Shown: positions 1 through 10,042 of the stretch, in pieces
Layout of the letters: each line of letters opens with the position of its first letter
How positions within the stretch are numbered: the first letter of the stretch is position 1
Assembly: GCF_905171775.1 (NCBI RefSeq)
Contig: NC_053495.1
Span: 112,478,614 to 112,542,613, forward strand
Reading direction: 5' to 3'
Length of the DNA: 64,000 nt
Source of the DNA: Rana temporaria
Taxonomy: Eukaryota; Chordata; Amphibia; Anura; Ranidae
Notes under the pieces: model-generated
Databases searched by the model: none
Seen by the model: the letters and a program-made list of their open reading frames with translations, nothing else
Told to the model about the DNA's origin: nothing
Made by a program: the position numbers and the translations under genes

Positions 1-25
1 TCAAAGTCAGAATTCTGACATTTAA

Positions 26-530
26 AGCGGGGGTTCGCCCTGTTAAAAAAAAAAAAAAAAGTTTTTTTTAATTAGACAATTAAATTCGGCATCGTAGCGC
101 GAGCTACGGTATGCCGGTCTTACATTTTTTATGCCCGTACTCACTGTGCTATCGTTGATTGAAGAATCCGGGGAATGGGCGTTCCTATGGTGAGAGAAGG
201 TGATTGACGGCCGGCCCTGGCACGTCACGCTTCTCCGGAAATAGCCGAAATAGGCTTGGCTATTCACGGCGCCTGCGCATAGCCTGTGCGCAGGCGCTGT
301 GAATAGCCGAGACCTACTCCGGCTGTCTTCGGGGAGCGTGACGTGCCAGAGCCGGCCGTCAATCATCCTCCCTCTCCATAGGCACGCCCATTCCCCGCGG
401 GAGTCGGATTCTTCAATCAACAATAGCACAGTGAGTACGGGGATTAAAAATTTAAGACCGGCATACCGTAGCTCGCGCTACGATGCCGAAAGTAATGGAA
501 TAATGGGGTGAAGGAGGGTGAACTACCGCT
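26..530. mobile_element. TTAA-flanked palindromic MITE, AG...CT ends (Kolobok-like)
   Basis: The element starts AGCGGGGGTTCGCCC and ends GGGTGAACTACCGCT, with TTAA at both flanks (22-25, 531-534). The two halves are extended inverted repeats meeting near 285-300 at a GCCTGCGCA/TGCGCAGGC hairpin. It sits inside the 21-bp minisatellite, so it is younger than that array. TTAA duplication with 5'-AG ends fits the Kolobok superfamily better than piggyBac (5'-CCY), but no transposase is present, so the superfamily is inferred. Reading frames on both strands are mirror images of the palindrome, not genes. Confidence 0.8.
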
Positions 531-665
531 TTAAAGTCAGAATTCTGAGATTAAATGTCAGAATTCTGAGTTTTAAAGTCAGAATTCTGAGATTTAATCT
601 CAGAATTCTGAGATTTAATCGCAGAATTCTGACTTTAAATCTCAGAATTCTGACTTTAAATCTCA

Positions 666-935
666 GGCCCCGTACACACGACCGAGTTTCTCGGCAGAAT
701 TCAGCCAGAAACTCGGTTCAGAGCTGAATTCTGCCGAGAAACCTGGCCGTGTGTACACTTTCGGCCGAGGAAGCCGACGAGGACCTCGGCGAGGAAATAG
801 AGAACATGTTCTCTATTTCCTCGTTGTTCAATGGCAAAAGTCGGCCCGCCGAGTTCCTCGGCGGCTTCCACACTGAACTCGACGAGGAACGATGATGTTT
901 GGCACGTCAAGTTCCTCGGTCGTGTGTACGGGGCC
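666..935. mobile_element. PIF/Harbinger-like MITE, copy a
   Basis: A 270-bp palindromic element with ends GGCCCCGTACACACGACCGA and its complement, flanked by TCA at 663-665 and 936-938. It lies inside the minisatellite. Three-base duplications (TAA in copies at 46.85, 54.07 and 59.69 kb; TGA at 10.86 kb) fit PIF/Harbinger integration. Internal sub-palindromes surround 686-760, and a 20-bp palindrome lies at 797-816. No coding capacity. Confidence 0.85.
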
Positions 936-1140
936 TCAGAATTCTGACTTTAAATCTCAGAATTCTGACTTTGAAACTCAGAATTCTGACTTTGAAACTC
1001 AGAATTCCGAGATTTAATCTCAGAATTCTGACATTTAATCTCAGAATTCTGACTTTGAAACTCAGAATTCTGACTTTGAAACCCAGAATTCTGTCTTTTT
1101 AATCTCAGAATTCTGACTTTGAAACTCAGAATTTAGTATT

Positions 1141-1530
1141 TTTTTTTTATGATGGCCCCAGGGCTCTTCTATAACATAGAGTACAAACAGAATTTGAATA
1201 TTAAATAACAAGTCAGGCCATTCAATATAAATCCTGCAGCAGAGAATATTGGAATATAACCCCAAACCCACTCCAGTGCTTGACAGCTATGTTCAGAAAT
1301 AGGTCATTTTTTTTTTTTAAGAACAAAATATAATTTCAACCTATGCCATTTTTTTTAAGTATATAAACATGTTTTAGAAAAAAATTAAGAAATTGTTAAT
1401 CTAGTCTCATCTGTTTCTGCTTGCTATACACATTTCATTACTTCCTTGTTCTAGATTATAGGCTGTCATTCATTAAAAAAAAAAAAAAAACATTTTTTAA
1501 AGATTAAAATGAATTTAAAAAAAGGTTTAC
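1141..1530. other. non-coding, AT-rich, no recognised feature
   Basis: Contains several A and T homopolymers (1306-1318, 1475-1490) and no convincing exon, RNA gene or transposon end. It would be the start of the intron if the exon at 1531-1618 is real. Confidence 0.5.
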
Positions 1531-1618
1531 CTTGTTTATTTTCCTGTGCAAAAGGTATTCCTGAGCATGATGCGATAAATAGAAAAATAAGGAAGATATA
1601 TTTTCCCAGAGACTTCAT
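1531..1618 (-). CDS. possible first coding exon with signal peptide (hypothetical)
   Basis: Not recognised as any named gene. On the minus strand an ATG at 1618 with a purine at -3 opens a 29-residue stretch: MKSLGKY, then a hydrophobic core IFLIFLFIA, then SCSGIPFAQENKQ. This has the layout of a secretory signal peptide: basic start, hydrophobic core and small residues before a possible cleavage site around SCSG or PFA. Directly after residue 29 plus one base the sequence reads CAAG|GTAAAC, an acceptable splice donor, giving a phase-1 intron as is common after signal-peptide exons. An in-frame ATG further upstream (near 1699) exists but adds no sensible signal. The next exon would lie to the left, outside the window. 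Signal-like hydrophobic runs arise by chance in AT-rich DNA, so this is weak. Confidence 0.25.
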
Positions 1619-1804
1619 TCTTCTGACAAAAAGGTTAATAATGAAACTGTTTTGCAAGAAGGAGTTCATATCCTTCTCTGGTTGATGTTTCCTGCTCACA
1701 AATATTATCTGGCGATTCTCAAGCCAAGTTTTCTTCTGCAGCTACTGAAACTACATGTCTGTGTTGCACAAGTACCTGTAAAGCTTATTCATTAAAATAG
1801 TCTA

Positions 1805-2035
1805 AAGCTAGGCATACATGGGTCAATTTTTTTTTGTTTAACCAGGGGATTGAACAAAGAAAAAAAAAATCCTTATTTGACTTTAGGGTCAAAGTGCTCG
1901 GGGTAATGCGTAGTCAATACCAACCAGAATCCATCATATACTGTTCTGGAATCAACAAGTTCTTATATGTTGCCAGGAGTTACTATGCTTTACTGGCATT
2001 TGCCTTTGTTTCAATACTTAAATAAGCTGATTTTT
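1805..2035. mobile_element. fragment of TAAGCTGGCCATACATGG MITE family (left end)
   Basis: The sequence AGCTAGGCATACATGGG at 1805 resembles left ends at 49,912 (TAAGCTGGCCATACATGG), 59,429 (GCTGACCATACATGG) and 44,587. No matching right end was found here, so the copy is truncated or diverged. The superfamily is not assignable from this fragment. Confidence 0.4.
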
Positions 2036-2136
2036 CTTGCCTCAATATAAGTAAAATACGTTAATAAAACCTGGATTATCAGTAACGTGCTTCTCAGCAC
2101 AAGGAACTACGCCAAAAATGTACTCAGAGAGACAAA

Positions 2137-2372
2137 GGGGGTTATTTACTAAAGGCAAATCCACTTTGCACTACAAGTGCACTTCAAGTGCAGTCACTGT
2201 AGATCCGAGGGGGACATGCAAGGAAAATAAAAAACAACATTTTAGCTTGTACACGATTGAATAATAAAATCAGCAGAACTTCCCCTAATTTCAGATCTTC
2301 CCCTCAGATGTAAAGCGACTGTACTTGCAGTGCACTTGTAGTGCAAAGTGGATTTGCCTTTAATAAATCAAC
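2137..2372. mobile_element. palindromic MITE, GGTTDATTTACTAAAGGC family
   Basis: The left end reads GGGTTATTTACTAAAGGCAA; the right end is its complement, ending at AAATCAACC. Both arms continue with the complement pair CACTTTGCAC/GTGCAAAGTG and ACAAGTGCAC/GTGCACTTGT. Relatives lie at 9,821, 41,280, 50,385, 54,927 and 61,316. The whole element could fold into one long hairpin. A target duplication is not clear because the right end abuts another element end at 2,373. Confidence 0.75.
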
Positions 2373-2440
2373 CAGTGGCGGCCGGTGCTCAACATTTTTG
2401 GGGCACAAACAAATGGAAAAAAAAAAACAATTTCAGCCTC
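2373..2440 (+). mobile_element. hAT-like element left end (CAGTGGCGGCC)
   Basis: CAGTGGCGGCCGGTGCTC followed by GGGGC has the usual look of hAT non-autonomous ends (5'-CAGNG). No matching right end or 8-bp duplication was found beyond the following minisatellite, so assignment is tentative. Confidence 0.4.
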
Positions 2441-3222
2441 ACTGTGCCCATCAAACACAGCTTCTGTGCCCATCAATTGCCACCACTGTGCCCATCAATT
2501 GCTGCCACTGTGCCCATCAATTGCAGTCACTGTGCCCATTAAATGCAGCCACTGTGCCCATCAATTGTCACCACTGTGCCATCAAATGCAGCCACTGTGC
2601 CCATCAATTGTCGCCACTGTGCCATGCCATCAATTGTCGCCACTGTGCCATTAATTGTCGCCACTGTGCCATGCCAGCAATTGTCGCCACTGTTCCATCA
2701 ATTGTTGTCACTGTGCCATCAATTGCCACCACTGTGCCCGTCAATTTCCACCACTGTGCCCATCAATTGCAGCCACTGTGCCCATTAAACGCAGCTACTG
2801 TGCCCATCAATTGCCACGACTGTGCCCATCAATTGCTGCCACTGTGCCCATCAATTGCAGCCACTGTGCCCATTTAACGCAGCCACTGTGCCCATCAATT
2901 GTCACCACTGTGCCATCAAATGCAGCCACTGTGCCCATCAATTGTCGCCACTGTGTCATCAATTGTCATCACTGTGCCATCAATTGCCACCACTGTGCCC
3001 AACAATTGCTGCCACTGTGCCCATCAATTGCAGCCACTGTGCCCATTAAACGCAGCCACTGTGCCCATTAATTGTCGCCACTATGCCATCAAATGCAGCC
3101 ACTGTGCCAATCAATTGTCGCCACTGTGCCATCAATTGTCGCCACTGTGCTATGCCAGCAATTGTCGCCACTGTGCCATCAATTGTCGTCACTGTGCCAT
3201 CAATTGTCACCACTGTGACATG
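2441..3222. repeat. about 22-bp minisatellite (CACTGTGCCCATCAATTG)
   Basis: Roughly 35 tandem units of CCACTGTGCCCATCAATTG plus 2-3 variable bases, with shorter units lacking CC and occasional GCCATGCCAT expansions. All forward frames stay open, giving Cys/His/Pro-rich reading frames of up to 178 codons. These are translation of the repeat, not genes. The core CACTGTGCC is the complement of the core of the 20-bp array at 50.94-51.26 kb. Confidence 0.9.
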
Positions 3223-3235
3223 CCATCAAACGTGG

Positions 3236-4001
3236 GGCAAGAAAACAAATATTATTATGCTATGTCCTGTGTTGGTTAAATGCTTTTGATTGATTTAAAT
3301 GAAAAATTCACTTTTACAAAAAAAAAATTATAAGGTGTAATGCCATGGTCCTGCAGACTGTCTGTGTATCTGTCTGGCCGTACCTCCAATAAAGGCAGGC
3401 AGTTACACTCTGACAGGAAGCTTAATAAACAATATAAAACTATCAGCAGCGTTCTGGTAGTTCATTGAGAATCACAAGCCAACAGCTGCAAAGGCTGTCT
3501 GAACTTGTCGTTTTCCCATTCACAGAACACTGTAAATGAATGACATGACTGGCTGTCACGCATGGCCACTTTTTTTAGATTGCAATCTCAAGCGGGGGAG
3601 AAAATCCTCCGTTTGTTTTGAGAATGGAGACTCGGGGGGTGCGGGGCGGGGTGCTACAAAAGGTGAACTTAACCTTTAAAATTAAAACTATCATCTTTTG
3701 GCCACTAGATGGCTTTAAGTGTCATTCAAAATTTCTTTGATACTTAGTGCCATCTAGTGGATAAATGTGGTATTTTCCACTAAATTGAAGAAAAACACCG
3801 GACCAGTACAGGAAATAATTCAATAGCATTTTTTTTTTGTGTGTGTTCCATTTGCATAGGGCAAACTGCTATACAATTTTTTTAAAAATACACACTTTAA
3901 AGTGTCAAACCACAAACCATTGTCATGTTTGTATTAGATAAAGCGGAAAATGATAGGACTCGCCTATCTGGTTTTACTGCTATCTGGGGATCCAAAAACA
4001 C
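3236..4001. other. non-coding; small hairpin at 3700-3763
   Basis: No gene seen. A short inverted repeat, GCCACTAGATGGC (3700) and GCCATCTAGTGG (3751), about 40 bases apart forms a stem-loop resembling MITE termini, but the element limits are unclear. The rest is AT-rich with no recognised structure. Confidence 0.45.
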
Positions 4002-4004
4002 TCC

Positions 4005-4495
4005 GGCCCCATACACACCATAGAATCTATCCGCAGATAAATCCGTGCAAACGGGTTTCAGCGGATAGATTCTATGGTGTGTACACTCCGTGGGATATTT
4101 ATCCGCAGATAAATCTCCCCTGGGATGGATTTCCAGCAGATGGATATTTGCTGACATGCTCAACAAATCCATCTGCTGGAATCCATTCCAACGGATGGAT
4201 CCGCTCGTCTGTACAGACTTACCGGATCCATCCGTCTAAAGGGATTCCCCGCACGCGTCGTAATGACTTGACGCATGCGTGGAATTCCTTATATGACAGC
4301 GTCGCGCCCGTCGCCGCGTCATAATAGCGGCGACGGCGCGACACGTCATCGGCAGAGGATTTCAGCGCGGATTTCAATGCGATGGTGTGTACACGCCATC
4401 GCATAGAAATCCTCTGAAATCTTTGAGAGGATTTATCCGCGGATACGGTCCGCTGGACCGTATCTGCGGATAAATCCTCTCGTGTGTATGGGGCC
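4005..4495. mobile_element. PIF/Harbinger-like MITE, variant b
   Basis: A 491-bp element with ends GGCCCCATACACACCATAGA and CTCGTGTGTATGGGGCC, flanked by TCC at 4002-4004 and 4496-4498. Internal arms repeat TATCCGCAGATAAATCC and AATCCATCTGCTGGAA in inverted orientation, so it folds into several stacked hairpins. It shares only the outer termini with the 270-bp family and represents a distinct internal sequence mobilised by similar ends. Confidence 0.8.
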
Positions 4496-4572
4496 TCCCA
4501 GTTAATGATGGATAGGAAAGGGAATTCTTTCATTTTGGTTTCAGCAGAGTTTTTTTTACATCATTCCTTTAT

Positions 4573-5045
4573 CCTCCCTGGCGGTATGATTCCTTCTGGT
4601 CTTAGGTGCTGAAAGCTGTACAATTATTTTGCATGGAAATTTTGCGTTTTATATTGTAGGCCTTCAATTCTTAGGAATAAATCACTTAAATCTGTCCAAA
4701 CAAGAGTTTAGTAGACAACTCGGGTATGATAAAGTTTGAAACACAAAATCATAAAGTATAATATAATAAATAACTATAATTATCACAAATAATAATGTAA
4801 TTATAATAAAAATGATTCAATAATGTAATCAAATCAAAAACACTGAAATTTGCTCAGTTGCAGAATTGTCACTGTCATTATTTTTATTGTTTGATGACGA
4901 ACTTCCCCACAAATCGCTATCGCTCAATTCTGCAAGTGATGTTAAAAAAATTATCGCTGTTTTCTAGCTGGTCTAAATACACTTTTGATGTAAAGGGACA
5001 CTTTTTGGTTGCTATGGACAATTTCCAGTTTCCAGGCAGAGGTTT
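4573..5045 (+). mobile_element. TTAA element, CCTCCCTGGCGG family, 3'-truncated
   Basis: Begins CCTCCCTGGCGGTATGATTC after TTAT (a decayed TTAA) and follows the same sequence as the complete copies at 11,978-12,839 and 43,719-44,582, until it stops near TTTCCAGGCAGAGG. The right end is missing. The sequence after it matches none of the other copies. Confidence 0.75.
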
Positions 5046-5250
5046 GTAAAAGTGCAATATTTCTCGATGAATCGCATCATATTCTCTGGCTTAAAAATCC
5101 TTTGCCAGGGCCCGTTGTCACTCATCCTTTTTTTGCAGCTGGTCAGCAAGGTAGGTGCTGTAGTCCTCAACAGGGTTAAGGGGGCCCACATGATTTCAGC
5201 TGCCTCCCTAATGTCCTGCAGAAACTCTTCCTCCAGCTGGGACATGCGCC
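5012..5250 (-). pseudogene. possible relic of a transposon accessory protein (BESS/Myb-type), uncertain
   Basis: On the minus strand one frame reads VEDYSTYLADQLQKKDE, stop, QRALAKDF, stop, AREYDAIHREI. The pattern (aromatic residue, LADQL, charged residues, then A-R-x-x-x-x-I) loosely recalls BESS-like or Myb/SANT-partner tails that accompany PIF/Harbinger transposases. Two in-frame stops make it non-functional. The nearby Harbinger-like terminus at 5.66-6.18 kb is compatible, but I cannot confirm homology. A 77-codon open frame in another minus-strand frame covers the same DNA and resembles nothing I know. Confidence 0.2.
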
Positions 5251-5659
5251 TCTGTCTTTTTTGGTTTTTGTTTTAAAATAAATATGGTCTGGCATAGCAA
5301 TGGCCCCTCTACCAGTGAAGTACTCAATGTATATATCACGGGCATCTCAAGCAGTTCTGGGGGGTAATCCAGTAAGGGGGGGGGGGTTTCAAGCTTAGTT
5401 TGGGCCCAGAAAAATAAACACTCTAGCACTCTGCCAAAATGGAATGAAAAAACATACATTGGGACACATTTTAAGGGGGGGGGGGGGGTTGAACTACAAT
5501 GGAGCAGACAAAACAAAAGTTGTAAAAAGACTAGGCTAGGTGTGTTCGGGCCTAGGATAGCATGCTGGACAGGTTAGTAAAGGGAAATATGCATGTAGGC
5601 CAAAAAAGGAGCATTGAAAGCTTACAACATGCATGGGGACAAAGGGGACATTCACAGAT

Positions 5660-6177
5660 GTGAAAGGAGACAACTTACCTTAATATAGTAATATAGACCT
5701 TCTGTATCACTTGTATGATGGCAGAACACTTAAAACAGAAAGCAACCAAGTACAGCAAGGCCTGTAAAGAACGCACTTGAAAAAACAGATACGAGCGGAC
5801 AGGAAGGCACTGCAAAACAGCAACGACCTGACTGCAAGCACTGAATGCCAAATACGAACCCACAAGAACAAACTGAACCCGAGAATACGATCTGCAAAGC
5901 ACGGAGACTGAAAAGCGCGAATTGGTTCTAACCAAACTTTCACTAACACGTGGTAACACGGAATCAGCAAAAGCAGCGCCAAGGGTGGCACCAAAGGCTT
6001 TGGTCTTCCCCTTTATAGTGCTGTCGTACGTGGTTTACGTGGCCGCGTTCTGACACGATCGGTTATTTAACCGATGGTGTGTGGGTGCGACGGACCATCA
6101 GTCAGCTTCATTGGTTAACCCATGACAACGGTCCTTCAGACCGTTCTCATCGGATGGACTGATCGTGTGTATGAGGC
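5660..6177 (-). mobile_element. Harbinger-like element end, related to 39-40 kb MITEs
   Basis: The right terminus CTGATCGTGTGTATGAGGC (to about 6177) matches the CGTACACACGA end type. Inside, motifs such as CTAACACGTGGTAACACGGA, AAGGGTGGCACC and a TATAGTGC box correspond, in order, to segments of the 38.9-40.6 kb copies. A local hairpin ACGGTC...GACCGT lies at 6128-6144. The left end was not found, so it may be a longer element reaching into 5.0-5.6 kb. The minus-strand frames of 94-95 codons at 5.68-5.99 kb resemble no transposase I recognise. Confidence 0.5.
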
Positions 6178-6179
6178 TT

Positions 6180-7481
6180 TAGTCTTTTTGTCCCCTGTGT
6201 CCACTTCCTACTATTGATTGCAGTGTTGCATGATTTTTTGGATGTCATACAGCTTTGGATTTGATCCTTTGTTAATTTTGTTTCAATAAATCGCCTATTA
6301 GAGTGCGGCAGTCCAGGATCATTTCTTTTTTTCACAGCCAGGCAACACTGGTAGAATTCATGCTCACACTCCCCTGAGCTGCATTCTTACTGAATAAAGG
6401 CACCAAAAGGCTGGATGTGGTTAACGTTCGTATACTGAAAGCCTCAATGAATCATGGATCAATAGAACAACACAGTTTAGTCATGTAACAGACCCTTGGT
6501 CCCAGGCCCTACTGGTGGCTGCTCTTGTCCCTGCAATTAGATGGACCTATGTTCTTTCTGACCCATGATGAGGGAAACAGATAGCTAAACCAGCTCCATG
6601 GCTCTTTCTTCTCTCTCCTGGAACTAGGATGGGTAACCCCAAGGCACATTGTCCTCCCTCAGGGGGAGCAAGAGCACTGCAGATAGATGTTGCTGCTTCC
6701 TCTTCCTCTGCAGTCTGACCCACCTCCCTCCTATGTCCTGCCTAGTCTCCTAGCTAAATAGCCGCTGGACTGCTTTTACATGCAGAGGAAGGGGGTCCCC
6801 CACTCCCGCCATCTTCTGCCATATTTCTGGGCACTCCTGACTCACCGGTTCCGACAAGTATTTTGTCACTTTTGGTTTCGGCAGTATGTAAACAAGCCAT
6901 TGCTGGCTAGTGAAATCGTCTGATAAAACGGATCTCGGTTTGATCAGATGCTTTTAAGGGCAGAGGAGGGATCTGGGGTCTAATTGACCCAGATGTCTCA
7001 GTAAAGAGTATGTGTCACTGTCTATGCTATCACAAGACAGTGTAAAAGAAAGTAATTAAACAAAATGAATAATTAAATAAAAAAAAGAGCGCATACGTAG
7101 GTCGCGCATGCCTGTGAGGTATCGCCATCAACAACAGAACAAGAGCAATAATTCTAGCTTAGAGTTACACAGACCTCCTGTGTAACTCTAAACTGGTAAC
7201 CTGTAAAGGATTTTAAAGCGTCGCCTATGGAGATTTTTAACTACCGTAGTTTGGCACCATTTCATAAGCCTTCTTAATTTTAAAGCATGACATGTTATGT
7301 GTCTCCACGTAACATCATCTTTGACATTTTACCAAAAATGGGTATTATATTGTGTTTGCACTAAAATTCATTAAAGTTAATTTTTTTTCCAAAATAATTT
7401 GCCTTTACAAAAACCGCTGCACAAATGCTGTGTGACATTAAAAATTGCAAACCCCACCATTCTATTCTCTAGGGACTTTGC
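6180..7481. other. non-coding, no recognised feature
   Basis: About 1.3 kb without a convincing exon, RNA gene or transposon terminus. A short palindrome GAGTTACACAG...CTGTGTAACTC is present near 7162-7187. Composition is ordinary and mildly AT-rich. Confidence 0.45.
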
Positions 7482-7485
7482 TTAA

Positions 7486-8513
7486 CCACTTAAGACCCGG
7501 ATCAAAATGCAGGTAAAGAACCTGGCCAGTTTTTGCGATTCGGCACTGCGTCAATTTAACTGACAATTGCGCGGTCGTGCGACGTGGCTCCCAAACAAAA
7601 TTAGCGTCCTTTTTTTCCCACAGATAGAGCTTTCTTTTAGTGGTATTTGATCACCTCTGCAGTTTTTATTTTTTGCACTATAAACAAAAATAGAGCGACA
7701 ATTTTAAAAAAAATTCAATATTTTTTCATTTTTGCTATAATAAATATCCCCCAAAAATATATAAAAAAACGTTTTTTTCCTCAGTTTAGGCCGATACGTA
7801 TTCTTCTACATATTTTTGGTAAAAAAAATCGCAATAAGCGTTTATCGATTGGTTTGCGCAAAATTTATAGTGTTTACAAAATAGGGGATAGTTTTATTTG
7901 CATTTTTACTAATAATTTTTTTTACTACTAATGGCGGCGATCAGCGATTTTTTTCATGACCGCGACATTATGGCGGACACATCAGACAATTTTGACACAT
8001 TTTTGGGACAATTGTCATTTTCACAGCAAAAAATGCTATACAAATGCATTGTTTACTGTGAAAATGACAATTGCAGTTTGGGAGTTAACCACTAGGGGGA
8101 GATGAAGGGGTTAAGTGTGACCTCATATGTGTTTCTAACTGTAGGGTGGCGGGGCTGGACGTGTGACGTCATTGATCGTGCTTCCCTATATCAGGGAACA
8201 CACGATCAATGACAGCGCCACAGTGAAGAACAGGGAAGCTGTGTTTACACCCAGCTCTCCTCGTTCTTCAGCTCCAGGGACCGATCGTGGGACTCCAGCG
8301 GCGATCGGGTCCGTTGGTCCCGCGGCCGCGGTCATGGAGCTTCGGAGCGGCGTTCGTGACTACAGCGGCAATCGGGTCCGCGGGTCCTGCGGTCACGGAG
8401 CTTAAGTGCCTGCGACCCGCGGCTGGGCACTTAAAGAGGACGTACATGTACGTGCTTGTGCCCAGCCGTGCCATTCTGCCGACGTATATGTGCAGGAGGA
8501 GGTCCTTAAGCGG
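7486..8513 (+). mobile_element. TTAA element, CCACTTAAG family (piggyBac-like ends), complete
   Basis: A 1,028-bp element with ends CCACTTAAG and CTTAAGCGG, flanked by TTAA at 7482-7485 and 8514-8517. Five more copies or relics occur at 14,029, 32,299, 45,262, 55,351 and 58,165. 5'-CC ends with a TTAA duplication are piggyBac-like. There is no transposase. A double-stem hairpin at 8170-8211 is preserved with compensating changes in other copies. The 94-codon frame at 7647 is AT-rich filler, not a gene. Confidence 0.85.
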
Positions 8514-8760
8514 TTAAAGAAAGTATATCATGTTTGGGGTTCTAAGTAATTTTCTAGCAAACAAAATTATGATTTTTTAATGTAGGAGAGAAACATCAGA
8601 ACTGGCCCGGTAGAGAAGTAGTTAAAGAAAAGATACCACTTACTAAAACCTCATCCCAACCTTGAAGCATGGTGGAGGGTCTATCTTGATTTTCAGCTGC
8701 TTTTACCAGTCCAAAGACTTGGACAGTTTGTTCAGAAAGATCAAATAAGTAAATAAGTAT

Positions 8761-9502
8761 GGGCTAGATTCACAGAGAAATGCCTATCTTTAGGCGGGCA
8801 TAGCGTATCTCATATACGCTACGCCGCCGTAACTTTGACAGGCAAGTCCCGTATTCAGAAAGAATTTGCGCCAGAAGTTACGGCGGCGTAGCGTATATGG
8901 GCCGGCGTAAGTCCGCCTAATTCAAAATAGGCTGGTAGGGGGCCTGTTGTATGCTAATTACCCGTGACCCCACGTATTTGACGCTTCTAACGAACGGCGC
9001 ATGCGCCGTCTGTGAAAGTATCCCAGTGCGCATGCTCCAAATTACGCCGCAAATAGGCAATGCTTTCGACGTGAACGTAACTTACGCACAGCCCTATTCG
9101 CGTACGACTTATGCAAACGACGTAAACAACGGAAAATTCAACGCTGTCCCGACGTCCATACTTAACATTGACTACGCCTCATATAGCAGGGGTAACTTTA
9201 CGCCGAAAAAAGCCTTACGTAAACGACATAAATCTATGCCTCGGGCGGACGTACGTTTCTGAATTGGCGTATCTAGCTCATTTGCATATTCTACGTGGAA
9301 ATCAACGGAAGCGCCACCTAGAGGCCAGCGTAAATATGTACCCTAAGATACGACGGCGTAGGAGACTACGCCGCTCATATCTAGGCAACATTGAGGCGTA
9401 TCTGATTCTATGAATCAGGCACCGAGATGAGACGGCCCGCATTCGGAGTTACAACGGCGTATCTGGAGATACGCCGACGTAACTCCTCTCTGAATCTAGC
9501 CC
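8761..9502. mobile_element. GGGCTAGATTC MITE family, copy 1
   Basis: A 742-bp element with ends GGGCTAGATTCA and TGAATCTAGCCC, flanked by TAT at 8758-8760 and 9503-9505. Subterminal arms carry many ACGCCG/CGGCGT motifs in inverted orientation. Four other copies with 3-bp duplications lie at 22,422, 49,005, 52,222 and 58,372. The 103-codon frame inside is spurious. The superfamily is unassigned; 3-bp duplication is compatible with PIF/Harbinger. Confidence 0.85.
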
Positions 9503-9820
9503 TATATGAATAACTGAATGGCTTAAACAGGAGAGCAATATTTGTATTCTGGGATGATGAAGTCAAAGTCTAAACCACATTCTATACAAGATATGGTTGG
9601 ATGACTTAAAGACAGATGTACATGCATGAAATGGCAGAAATAACAACAATCATAAATACTTTTGTATAGAACATAGGTTTGACATGTCTGCCAACCACTG
9701 TTCACTTTAGCAGCCACAGGTATTTTATGGTAAAAGTTACTTCTGCAAAAAGTTGTTTAATTAATTGCTAAATGCAATTGTCCTAAACGTTTCCAACATG
9801 GACATGGACAATGTGTACAC

Positions 9821-9998
9821 TGGGGTTGATTTGCTAAAACTGGAGAGTGCAAAATCTGGTAAAGCTCTGCATAGAACCCAATCAGCTTCTATTTTTTATC
9901 AAAACGTAATTGAACAAGCTGAGACTAGAAGCTGATTGGCTACCATGCACAGTTGCACCAGATATTACACTCCTCAGGTTTCAGTAAATAACCCCCAC
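9821..9998. mobile_element. short MITE, GGGGTTGATTTACTAAA family
   Basis: The left end GGGGTTGATTTGCTAAAAC and right end TTTCAGTAAATAACCCCC are inverted repeats; inner arms carry AATCAGCTTCTA/TAGAAGCTGATT. Same family as 2,137, 41,280, 54,927 and 61,316. Confidence 0.7.
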
Positions 9999-10042
9999 TG
10001 TGTGTTAAAAAAAATACATAAACAAGTAAAGTTCTTGGCATG

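Larger units (their letters stand above)
1..1140. repeat. 21-bp AT-rich minisatellite, interrupted
   Basis: Repeats of a 21-bp unit containing TCAGAATTCTGA followed by an AT-rich spacer occupy 1-21, 535-665 and about 936-1135. Spacing of the CAGAATTCTG core (601, 622, 643) gives the period. The core is self-complementary and contains an EcoRI site in nearly every unit. The array is split by two transposons (26-530 and 666-935). Short reading frames across it are by-products of the repeat. It continues past the left window edge. Confidence 0.9.

Noticed and set aside
2341..3289. Long Cys/His/Pro-rich forward reading frames (up to 178 codons)
   Set aside because: They are translation of the 22-bp minisatellite. 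All frames are open, there is no codon bias or start/splice context, and the frames mirror one another.
5675..5994. Two overlapping 94-95-codon minus-strand frames rich in Cys/Ser/Leu
   Set aside because: No recognisable domain. They overlap each other in different frames inside a transposon-like end, so neither can be supported as a gene.
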